DNA of 64,000 nt from Actinomucor elegans (Eukaryota; Mucoromycota; Mucoromycetes; Mucorales; Mucoraceae), in the NCBI GenBank assembly GCA_026027325.1, contig JAMSLZ010000006.1, positions 930,001-994,000 of the forward strand. Direction: 5' to 3'. A program made the translations under genes and the position numbers. Below the pieces are notes generated by a model. That model did not search any database and had not been told where the DNA came from. It saw only the letters and a program-made list of their open reading frames with translations. Below are positions 42,816 through 53,272 of the stretch, in pieces (the first letter of the stretch is position 1; each line of letters starts with the position of its first letter).

Positions 42816-44950
42816 CAACAAGTGATTTTGAGATGAGCACACGCTACGTATGTGAAAACTTAACTTACTACTGCTATCTCATTATTAAATATATATTTGC
42901 TGGGCTTCATTAAAAAGGTATTTAATAGAAAAAGCCATTTAATCGGTACATAGGCTAGCATTTAAACGTGACATTTGTTCGAAAACAGTTGTCCAGCATC
43001 GATTTTTTTTTTTTGCATATGTAAACATTTACTTAAATAATAAACTCATAAAATAAGTAAGGTAAGAAAAGTGATGGTACAGTGATTTGCATTTATAAAT
43101 AACTAGATAAAGAACTATAAATAAAGTAAGTGGCTACTTTTCTAATATTATAGTCAGTTTGCAGAAATCCATGAAAAGGGACAATTCTAAAGAACTGAAC
43201 ATAGACGCAAATTTCAAGCCCAGGTCAACCTTTTATCTATTTATTTAGGGCTATCTATGGGCAATACTTCACAACAAAAGCATTATATACCACTGATATA
43301 CCCCAGCTATTGAATACACCATTATGCTACGTTTCTTCAGAACCTGTCTAACTTGCCTAAAGACTTAACTACAAAGTAATTTACACACTTGTATCCTGCC
43401 ATAGTGATAGTACTACATTTAGGTCGGCTTTCTCAATTCAGTGGTTGAAAATATTGTGAGATATTGCTCGACTTTTGAAATATAACGAGAACAAGCAAAA
43501 AAGCCTTCGTTGATTAAAAATATAATAAAAAGCCGAATATCATAGTCGACTTTTATGTTTTGTTTGATCGACTTTTCATAGACGAACACCAGTTTATTCA
43601 TAAACCGTGCTTAAAAACTGATCATGCTGAATTGGAAGGTAAACGTGTAACTAAAAGATAAACCTTTTATGGCAAGCATTCTTCTTATAAAGGCTTTCCC
43701 TTAGAACTATCATCATCGGCTTTGTCAAAATAGGTTGGTCAATAAAGTCTTGACCTGCTTATTTCTCAGGACTCGGACGTTTTCCCAATTTAGAAATACT
43801 TCTTTATTGGTTAAGAGTATTTAGAAATTTACGATAAAGCAAATCAAGTCCATATATCTTTTTGATCTCGCTCTATCCTCCAAGAAATGTAGCTTGGATT
43901 TCACTATATACATAGACTTTGGCTAAAATAACAGTACCTTGGTTATCATTGACACATGTTGTCTGAAGTTACGCTTTTGGAGCTGGTCTAGAGCTCGATT
44001 GAGAAGGTCTGGGTAAAACTGGACCAGATTAAGCTGTCTAGATCTATAGCCTGTAGCGATCCGTAAACTTATCCTTTGTAGTAGTTCAAAAATGATTCTT
44101 AACTTTATGAAACTGTAATAATCCCTACCTAACTTGGTTTTAAGATATTAACCAGCAATCATTGGTTACATAAGCATGTGTTGTTGAGTTAATAACACGG
44201 TATCATACCTTGATACATGGTATTGATATGATTTATAACGAGGACTGTTCAGATGCTGCCTTGAAAAGGACATATGAGGTGAAACTAGGCCTTGGGGTAG
44301 TCTAGATCTTGACTGAGCAATACTAAGCGAAATGAAGAAGTCGTGTGAAATTGAACTTTTTAGGCCTATAGTCTATACTGATTCATGCTACATCTTTTCT
44401 TGATTTAGCAGCTTTAATATTGATTCATGAGCTTTGTGCAATAGTTATATTCATTTCAAGGAATTTTATGATGGCTAATTGTTAAATAGATAATCATTGT
44501 TAAGTTTATAATATGATGTCGCATCTTGATGCACGTCTTTAATAGCTATAGTATAGAAGAGAATATATTCAAGTCCAGCGTGTCGGAATATCCTAATTTA
44601 GCGAACTATATTGAAATTTCAAATAAAAATACATGCCTGTCCATCCGATTTTCCCAAAGATTCAATACGATTCATTATAAGGTGCTATGATTTGAGGATA
44701 AACTGATTGAAATGCAAGAAAAGAATACTGATTAGTAGAAACTCCATAATCTTGGATTTTTGACATGAATCATCAAATGGCGAAATTCATCGATTGAACT
44801 TTACCTTCACGGTAAAGATATACAAGAGTGTAAAGAATTTTGAGATTAGATTTCTAGATTAATTAGACAAGCTCTGAAGAAACTAAACATAAAATTCACC
44901 ACCAAATGAGTCAATCGATATTTCAATTGGCTATCATTACTTTATACAGG

Positions 44951-44985
<35 letters not shown>

Positions 44986-45561
44986 ATGAACTCCAAAGAA
45001 ATAACTCGATGTGTTTGAAATTTGTAAGGTCCATGTCAATAAAATGTAAATCCCAATGACACAGTAATTTTCTGCTAGGTATAGTTTCCTATGGCCAAAG
45101 ATCACATCAAGATAATCAACGAAGGTATCACTTTTAAAAAAAATGCAATAGGGGAAAATCAGCTAATAGTACATACTTTGATATGCTACGCGTAGGAAAG
45201 AACAAAACGAGAGCATTAATTGATTTTTCAGTGTTATCTAATAGAATTAAAAACAGAAAACTATCCAGTATATCTGCTACCCTAATACAGACCAGATTTG
45301 GGGTCTGTCTGAAGATATTGAAAGCGCAATTCAATCATTTTATTCATATTTATACTTACTAGAAGGCATTGATTTATAAGCAATATATATTTTCTTGAAT
45401 GTAATACTTAGTGGCTGCTGTTTTAACGAGAAAGATCCAGGAGCACTATGTGCTCTAAAAACTCAGTTAAATCTAAATTCCATACGACAGCATACTCCTA
45501 CCAACAAAAACCCTGATTTAGATGGTAATGGCAGCCTAACTGCAAGTTGATAACCAATTAC

Positions 45562-45615
45562 TAGTACTGAGTAGCAACTTTGAGAAATTGGACTAACGTG
45601 TAGCATTGGATTAAT
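45562..45615 (+). repeat. repeat shared with 23738-23790
   Basis: Both contain a diverged CTGAGTAG .. TTTGA.AAATTGGACTAAC.TGTA..ATTGG stretch. Possibly the end of an old element. Confidence 0.5.
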
Positions 45616-47362
45616 GATATGTAAGAGTTTCTGGTTATCTATCTTTTCACGTAAGGACTACCACTAAGGAAGAAAAGCCCGGGGGATTAGAAGCAATGAA
45701 TAGGGCTACTTCTAGTGCCGGACTTAAATATACAAGTGTGATAGTTTGTGGACAAGAAGAAGAAGCTTAAAGGAAGAGAGTATGAAAGCATTTTCAGAAA
45801 ACTAGTAGCAACGGATAGCCTGTAGTAAAACCGTTAAGGTCAGACAGTTTTGGAACAGCTTGTTGGTATCGGCCAATGACGCGAGTCAGGGAGGCAAGAC
45901 GTAGAATAGGACGCAAAACTACCAACAGTGTTGGTAGAGCTCTATGAAAATGACTAATTTGAAGACAACTGAGGTATGTTGGAGTTTGGAAAGCTATCGA
46001 GCAATCCCTATAGAACCAACTGAAGAAAGAGATCCAAAAGCCATCGTATTAATCAAAAGAAAATAGTAGTCAAAGAAGGTAGTTTCACCTAGCTCTTGAG
46101 CAGGTGAATTAGCATTGGCACTCGGTATTTCTTACACGATAATAGAACGGCGGGTAAGTATAATACCGGGAACATAAGCAGAAAAAGAATGGAGTTATTC
46201 CCAGAGTGAATATGCAAAAAAGAATAGCAGCATTAGGGTAACAAAATAGACTTGTTGAAATGTATTGTTCGATTTGAGTTAAAGTCGTCGAAGTGTTTTA
46301 AACTGAAAATAAGAGTACTCTATGGACTCACGTATTGAGCCAGATATCTCTGTCCTTGGTATTCCCTAATCTAGACGAAATATAGTGAGTTTTATTCTTT
46401 CATAAGCCTACATATAATAACCCAGAACCTGGGGAGCTGCCTCACATATACAATTACTGCCACCTCGAATTGCTAAACATTACCTTTCAATGGATCTAGA
46501 AACACTATTACACCTGTAAGCTTGCCACACCTCTTTTCTTAGATTGCAACAGCTGAAACCATTATTTCGCGGCTCATAGCCGACCTATCTATCGAATATC
46601 CTAATAATAGTCATAGACAAGGAGATGACAATTAATCCAATAAGTACCCATTTAATACAAAAAAAAATTGATTCAGTCAATAATTAGCAGCAAGTTATAC
46701 GCTTTTCTTACAGTTTTGTTGTAATATTCTAGAAACGGAGAAAAAGGGATACTTTCCAAGAGAAAAGTTCCAGAAATTCTATATTCAAACATTGATTCAT
46801 CTTTGGTTACTTATTTAAGGTCATAGAAAATGTCTGGAGACATACCTATTATGTATTAGGCACTCTAATTTACAAAACATGCATTCGAATTGGTTTATAT
46901 TTCTATAGTTCGAAAACTATGCATTATCAGTAACATAAAATACAACGACTGTGTCTTGAAGTACCGACTACTATGGTCCTAATCAATAGATGGTAGGCGA
47001 AATTTGAAAAATATATCAAGGTAACATTTTAGATATCATTTCTCTATCCTCCCATGTCTATATCTCTCTTGACTGGCCTCGATTATATATCACACCCGAC
47101 TACTAGTACGTGTACATAATAGACTCCTCAACTAGATGAACCCTCTTTTTTAATAAATTATAGCACCTTTCGTACAAGCAGCATTTATTCGTCACTAGGA
47201 CTTTAGTCTCGGCCAAATACCCCTTCTAAATAGCATAATTTTTGTTCAGAATGATCTACTACATTTGTTCAAGCCGTCATTCAGCGTTGGCCAATGGAAA
47301 ATTTTGATTTTTCACAACTAACTACTGTTGTGTGCATTTCATACTATAAGATCTGTTCTTTT

Positions 47363-47407
47363 TTTTAGATCTCTTTGGCTAATCTCGGCCGAATGTCACA
47401 GCTGATT
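47363..47407 (+). repeat. dispersed motif copy, longest
   Basis: TTTTAGATCTCTTTGGCTAA followed by TCTCGGCCGAATGTCACAGC and TGATT. Its left half matches 54783-54813 and 49691-49718 in reverse; its right half matches 32053-32084 and 42791-42815. Confidence 0.6.
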
Positions 47408-48006
47408 AAAAATTCCATATTCAGAGGAACTTGATGTATTGATCAATAATATGTACTTTACTGTATTAACCAATGTATATTATGCTGGAAGCTGTAGTTA
47501 CATAAAGCAAAAACGCATCAAAAAGGATGCGAACATTGTTATCGTCTGGTGGCATATGGATACAATAATAATAAGTACATAGTTTGTATAATCTTTAGCC
47601 AATCAAAAGAAGGTATAGTTGAAGCACTCTATTTATAAACATTGTTGTCACGCATGCAAGGCACAGTCGTATATTATTACTCACTGAAAAAGAAAGATGT
47701 GATCTATTATCAAATGTCTTGTTGGTCATTGTAAAGGTATAAATGGACGCTATTTATTTGTATTTATATCATATGTGAAAAAATAATACAATGCTATATA
47801 CTACAGAATGAAAATATTTTGGTTTTTGGGGAAATTAGTGTAAATATACATGAAAAGGATACTATTTGTTATAGCTGCTCTTTAAGATTACGCATATAAA
47901 GTAAATCAAGGTAAAATTATTAGATAAAAATCGAAACATTCAAAGAAAAGGAGGCATATATAGTAGAGACATGGTAGAGACATAGTGGATTGGTATAAGG
48001 CTTTGG

Positions 48007-48219
48007 TTAGCAATAGGCAATAGCATAGGTGGTGTCGTTGTAGAGAATAGCCATGTCATTATCAAAATTAACATACACAGGAGCATTATTGAAAAATGCC
48101 GAGATAATATAGCCGCTCTGATGACAAGACCATAATTGATGAACGGATTTTGTCGCCACATCATCAAGAGGTAACCATTGTGATCCAATAGCGATTCTCC
48201 AATATCTGCGATCGTTCAT
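48007..48219 (-). CDS. WWE-like microprotein, copy F
   Basis: 70 residues from ATG 48219: MNDRRYWRIAIGSQWLPLDD to ILYNDTTYAIAYC. Sister of copy D, with most changes in the helix (TKSVHQLWSCHQ against TRYIHQLWSRRQ) and the core motifs unchanged. TATA box 74 nt upstream, an (AAT)n leader at 48236-48254, and two AGTAGAGACAT-type units after the stop. The 3' flank to about 47790 is shared with copy D. Confidence 0.72.
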   Translation of the reverse strand: MNDRRYWRIAIGSQWLPLDDVATKSVHQLWSCHQSGYIISAFFNNAPVYVNFDNDMAILYNDTTYAIAYC

Positions 48220-48292
48220 TGTACTTAAATCAAAATAATAATAATAATAATAATTGTGTGTAAGGAAGGAATAATAAGCTTGAACCAACAAG

Positions 48293-48300
48293 TATTTATA
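48293..48300 (-). promoter_or_regulatory. TATA box, WWE-like copy F
   Basis: TATAAATA on the minus strand, 74 nt upstream of the ATG. Confidence 0.65.
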
Positions 48301-49130
48301 CTACACAAATATAAACTCAGAATTCACGCGTATGAGCCGTTTAACGGTTACTCGGAGGTCACGGGTGGGCGATCCTAACCATTAACTGTGCATGACATAT
48401 AGATCAACTCGTTCTAACCATATTAAGCTCGGTAGAACATGAAAGAATATGAAGGGTTTCTCGCGTGGCAAACGGTAATACAATGAGATAAAAAGCTTTG
48501 ATTGGTCCAAATAAAATTTACTTTACCGAGTATTCAGATATAGTGAGTATACCCCAGAGTAATGCCTTTTAGTCAGATAATAGATAATGTCATTTTAATT
48601 GATTGCTTTTTTTTTATAAAGAGATACTCTTACTACATTAACCCATTGCCAAACAGCAAGTTGTGATTGTCAAATAACCAAAACAAAACAAAAGAGACCA
48701 TACATATAGAAAGCTAAAGAGTTTTAGTCGAGAAGTGATCTTAGTTAATTAGTTCTTTTCTGTAAATGCAGAATGAAAGAGCTTGGCATAAGAGATGAAT
48801 GTCCTACTTGTAACTAACAATATAATCTTAAATGGATTGAAAAGCAGAGGATAGACATGATATTAAGGTTAATAAAATTGCCTTTCTCATGCAATATCTG
48901 CGCACAATCCATCCGACTACATTTCTTTACGTGTAATATAAGCTCTCTCTTGATTCTATAGGTGTAACCTGGTATTGGTTCCAATCAGAATGAATAGTGG
49001 TTTTACTATTATAGCATATCCATATTAGTTATATAAATAAATCTAGATCAAAGAATTGTCTATTATTGCTCATCAACGATATATATATATTTACGAAAAA
49101 TGTTTAAAGATCAAGCCTCTACGATGGGTA

Positions 49131-49180
<50 letters not shown>

Positions 49181-49480
49181 AATAATGCAACATGCTTTCA
49201 GGAATAGTAGTAGAAATCATAACTTCAAAGTACGTGCACCTCTATTAGGTTTATCAAAGCTGCAAGGTTCGACGACCGATCTGATTGGTAAACATGGATA
49301 ACTATTGCATGTCATCGTACTACCAAACCTACATAAAAAAATCCAACTCTTTAATTAAAAGACACTAACAAGCACGAACAGTCTAAGCCGAGACACATAT
49401 TGATTGCCAAGAACAAATTACATGTATATTAAATGATACAATAAAATGAATAGTACGGTAAAATGACGTTACTTCAGCCG

Positions 49481-49514
<34 letters not shown>

Positions 49515-50995
49515 AATGGACGCAGCAGCCTATTCCCAACATGGTCTGCTTATCGGGCACGACAATTGACCAGGATCGGTTACATTCCAACACCAAACTA
49601 TAATATAACTACTGTATTTTTATAGAATAATGACTCTAATAGATACAATAATTCATTTCGAATATGTAATCATCATGAGATGGAACAAAAAATCGAAATC
49701 GGCCAAGAGATCTAGAAATATGTAATGGGATAATTCCGAAAAAAGAAATCCTTCCGAGGGTATACCTATTTTTTTTTTTTTTACTAAAACATACTACCTG
49801 CTATCCCTAATCGTAATATTAATGTTGAAGTTTCTGTTAAAAATGCTTTATTATGAACACTGAAGTGAAGGGCATCTTACAGGATAGGTATGATTTAAAC
49901 TCACCTGGCTTCAGTTTCAAAGAAAGAATTATTGCGTGAGCTACGGTCAGATAACGCGATGGCTATGATGCCATCACGGACGGTGGATTGAAGCTCTCAG
50001 CAGGCAGTCTGAAATATATTTCTGTCGTAAATAGGACTCACACTAACCATGGCAAAACCATTGAAAGAGCTACCGTAAATATATGCGTGTCAACTAGAAA
50101 TTTGACGTCTGGGAATAATTCTTCTACTAGAGATGAAACAGCAGAAGCTAATTTAAGCCCAAACGATGACTGGGCAGTAGGAGAAGTACATTTTGGCAGC
50201 AAGTTGCAAGCGGCCGATAGTTATGTATCTAGCAAGCCAACATTCAGTATGCGCAGCTCCTTGACAGGTACACTGTTTAGCCACTTCTTCTATTTTCTAC
50301 GTGTATACCGCTTTAGAATTCACCGTAGATCTTATAAACGTCTATACAAGAAGCGTTGTAAGCTCTTTGAGCTGAGATAACTTATTGTGAACACATGGTG
50401 TCAATTGCATTATTGGCTGTTATGACAACCATTCAACATTCAGCTAGAAAGGCATATTAGCATTTAGACAGCAGTCATTTCCAATTTTATCAAGTACTGC
50501 AAATAATTGCAGGGACGATTTGATTTCATATCATGGTGCCATTTCTACTAAATGATGGGAAATGAGATTCTCGGGGTTTATTGTAGGTACTTTAGAAGCA
50601 AATGTTTTTAACTGTAACAAAGCTTTTGCAAAAGAGTCCATAGAATCGTATGGCATATCTAATATTAAAGTATCGCGAGAAATTAACCAATAGCAGTATT
50701 ATAGCTACTCCAAGTATATCAATGACTTTCGGAAATAGCTCTGTATACGTACATGTTAATGAGATCAAGAAATACGAACAAAGGAAGAAAAATATTACAA
50801 TATTTCCACAATCAACTCGAATAAAAAATTGGTTGCTCTGTTGAAATACTTTGGGCCGACCATGTTTGGTCATATGTGATAAAGGATAAGCAATATAGTT
50901 TGGGGGCGTTTATTTTGACAGTTATCGATCTGAGTTGCGAAAAGTTAGACGTAATTACGAAGCTTTCCTATATGATATTACGTGTGCATAGTACT
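48301..50995. other. 2.7-kb gene-poor stretch
   Basis: Contains T44 (49133-49176), A30 (49481-49510), a dispersed motif copy in reverse (49691-49718) and an unassigned 131-codon open frame at 49988-50380 whose only ATG comes late. That frame is Thr/Ser-rich then basic (RRSYKRLYKKRCK at its end). I recognise no family and cannot call it a gene. Confidence 0.4.
49133..49176. repeat. T44 homopolymer
   Basis: Forty-four consecutive T residues, the longest homopolymer in the window. Confidence 0.9.
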
Positions 50996-51070
50996 ATCTT
51001 ATTAATATAATTATGGGCGTTTATAACGATTTCTTTATATACAGTTATTAGTTAATGAGTTTCATTCTTC
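50985..51070 (-). pseudogene. WWE-like cassette remnant G
   Basis: On the plus strand TCTTATTAATATAATTATGG followed by GCGTTTATAAC matches the copy C tail region (35276-35307), continuing into a barely readable C-terminal coding end. An extreme stage of decay of the same cassette. Confidence 0.45.
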
Positions 51071-51823
51071 TGGAAATAGTAAAGTTAGAGCTACCATGCA
51101 TGTGTAGTAAAAGCTTTTCGGCGCCATTTGGAAGACAGAAAAGCTAAATCACCCTTCACGATGAATAAAGACGAAAAGGCGTTCTGCCCATACCAACCTT
51201 ATTGATAAATTTTGTGTGTTGGTGACCTTTAATCATGTGAAAAGCGCCACGATTAAAATAGGAGAAAGTTAATACAGATTCAGTCATCTTGAACTCGACA
51301 CCTTAAAAACTCAATTGAGTCTTCTATTATAAATATATTGAACATTCATTTTTTTTTAAATCAAAAACCAACAATTAGCTTGGTAAACGCATTATTAACT
51401 TTATTTATCTATACTGCGTATCAGCCTGAATAAAGTGAGTTGTTTTACCATTAAAACTTTCTTTCTTGAATTGAATGCGCCACTGTTGTCTCAATTAGTT
51501 AAATTACTAAAAATTCTTATAACAATGAATCCTGGTATCACTTTAAAGATGCATTTTATCGTTCTGATTTGCTTATTAAAGTATCAAGTATATAATCAAG
51601 CTCTTTTCTTTTATTGAACAAGAGTTAGTGAAAGTATCGACGTTTAATGCCAAAAAAAAAAAAAAAAAAAAAAAAAAAAGCCAGCATAGATCAGTACATG
51701 TCAAAACAAAAAATCATATTCTCCAGTCCTGGATTCCCCCTGTGACGTACTAGAAGCAATTATTACACACTGATATCACAATAATTGTAAATATATGACC
51801 AATCATCTCTTTATTATATCTTA
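51071..51823. other. intergenic, PRP38B 3' side
   Basis: AT-rich with an A28 tract (51652-51679); nothing coding recognised. Right border of the gene-poor island. Confidence 0.5.
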
Positions 51824-52908
51824 TCAGTCGCGATATCTGTCATCCTTAGAGTATGCTCTTGAACTACTACGTCTATCATCTCTAGATCTAGATCTTGAGC
51901 GATATCTGTCATCCCTAGAGTATGTTCTTGAGCTACTGCGTTTATCATCTCTAGATCTTGATCTTGAGCGATATCTGTCTCTTCGTCTATAGTCTGGACT
52001 GCGTCGATCATCTTTTCTATATCTATCGCGAGATCTACTTGTGTCACGACGACGACTATACTCATAATCATCAAATTCGTCTCTATGATTTCTTCTTCTA
52101 TCAGCATCCCTTATAGGGCTCCTTGATCTACTCTTATAATCTCTACTGTATTCTCTGGAATAATTTTTATCATCGTCTTTGTAACTATCATTGTGTTTTC
52201 CACCACTATATTCAAGCTATCAGTACCAATCCAAGCCAACTGGATGCTTATTTACCTTCTTTTCTCGCGATCATAATCCTTCAATTTTTTTTCCAAATCT
52301 CTTGCAATAGGCACAGGGATACGTGGAAGCATGGTACCTTGAAACTTTTGTTCGGTAATCAACATACGGCAAAGTTTACCAATGGTGATCTTGGTAGGAT
52401 TTTGCCCACTAGATATTGTGATTTCTTCTTCATCTTCCAAGTAATATTGAAACCAGTCCCAAAGCTGGGCTGGAGCACATACATAACGCAAGTACAAGAA
52501 GCCAATAGCACGAATATAACTACAATAAAATGTCAGAATGCGTTTTTTTTAGTGCACACAAAACTGCCAAAACTTACGGTGAATCGACGTGATCGATCAT
52601 GTTTTCAAGCTGTTTCACAGTTAGTCGAAGAGTCCACATTTTGAATAAGCAACAAAATGCCGTGGAAGGTTGAGTACCCTTAATAAAAGGAGCTAATTAA
52701 AGTAGTTTAGTATCAAGCGTAAAACGTAGTAATAACAACGTACTCACTTAACACATACACTAAACAGCAAAAAGAAAAAGACGCGTTATTAGCTCTGTTG
52801 ATAAAGTAAATTTAATGTAGATCTAAGTTTACCTTCGTTGTAGATTTCGTCAACAATTTCATGAAAGGTTTTCTTGGAGCTGCGTAGTGCTCATTAGTAT
52901 CAGATACC

Positions 52909-52954
<46 letters not shown>

Positions 52955-53088
52955 ATCAGGATTTACACTTACAAGAGAGATCGAAAATATGGTGAAGAGA
53001 GAATGTTTTGGTAAATGATGGCATTTAGATTCATGGTAGATTCGTTACCCCATGTTTCTAAAACATTGCTTGCTTTTTTGTTACTCAT
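51824..53088 (-). CDS. PRPF38B: PRP38B-type pre-mRNA splicing factor with RS tail
   Basis: Six exons: 53088-52973, 52879-52833, 52759-52748 (12 nt), 52692-52578, 52519-52256 and 52205-51824. Phases agree throughout and give 311 residues. The PRP38 domain fills residues ~10-185: VLETWGNESTMNLNAIIYQN, KKTFHEIVDEIYNE, the linker made by the microexon, GTQPSTAFCCLFKMWTLRLT, MIDHVDSPYIRAIGFLYLRY, then LWDWFQYYLEDEEE and FPRIPVP-like LPRIPVP. This matches animal PRPF38B rather than PRP38A (DWFE.. and the TFHEVVDEIY block). The C-terminal ~125 residues are an Arg/Ser/Asp/Tyr repeat tail (DRYRSRSRSRDD repeated twice), as in SR-type splicing factors. Intron 1 carries an A42 tract. Head-to-head with the SET gene. 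Confidence 0.92.
52748..52759 (-). other. 12-nt microexon of PRP38B
   Basis: Flanked by GTTTAG and GTGAGT. It adds 12 nt (phase 1 to phase 1) and codes for Val-Tyr-Val-Leu plus the first base of the next codon. Skipping keeps the reading frame but drops four residues next to the PRP38 core. Confidence 0.7.
52910..52951. repeat. A42 homopolymer in PRP38B intron 1
   Basis: Read from the gene's strand it is a T42 run, about 20 nt into the intron and ahead of its branch region. Confidence 0.9.
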
Positions 53089-53192
53089 TGATACTAAAAG
53101 AAACCGAAAGAAAAATTAGAAACAGTTTTTTTTTCTGTGAACTAATCTTTACATTGTTTCCCGAAATGAGGCCGATCTAAACTCCGAGACGC

Positions 53193-53225
<33 letters not shown>

Positions 53226-53272
53226 TGATTGCCTGACAAGCGTCCCCGTCTGGTTATTTATTCTTTCAAAAT
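53089..53272. promoter_or_regulatory. shared promoter of PRP38B and the SET gene
   Basis: 184 bp between two divergent starts. It contains a T31 run (53194-53224), a poly(dA:dT) tract of the kind that excludes nucleosomes. Confidence 0.55.

Larger units (their letters stand above)
41090..47939. other. 6.8-kb gene-poor stretch
   Basis: No intact gene. Noted: the dispersed motif in reverse (42791-42815), the duplication partner of 37.9 kb (43300-43520), a T30 run (44952-44981), a repeat shared with 23.74 kb (45562-45615), a slightly richer block 45640-46250 with protein-like but broken frames, and two motif copies at 47.2-47.4 kb. Confidence 0.5.

Noticed and set aside
49988..50380. 131-codon open frame
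   Set aside because: No ATG near its start and no recognisable domain; kept only as a note in the gap entry.
51814..52107. Open frame on the minus strand, Ile/Asp-rich
   Set aside because: Alternate frame of the PRP38B Arg/Ser repeat tail; the tail's own frame is supported by splice phase and the RS pattern.
52123..52644. 173-codon plus-strand open frame
   Set aside because: Antisense to PRP38B exons, no family features.
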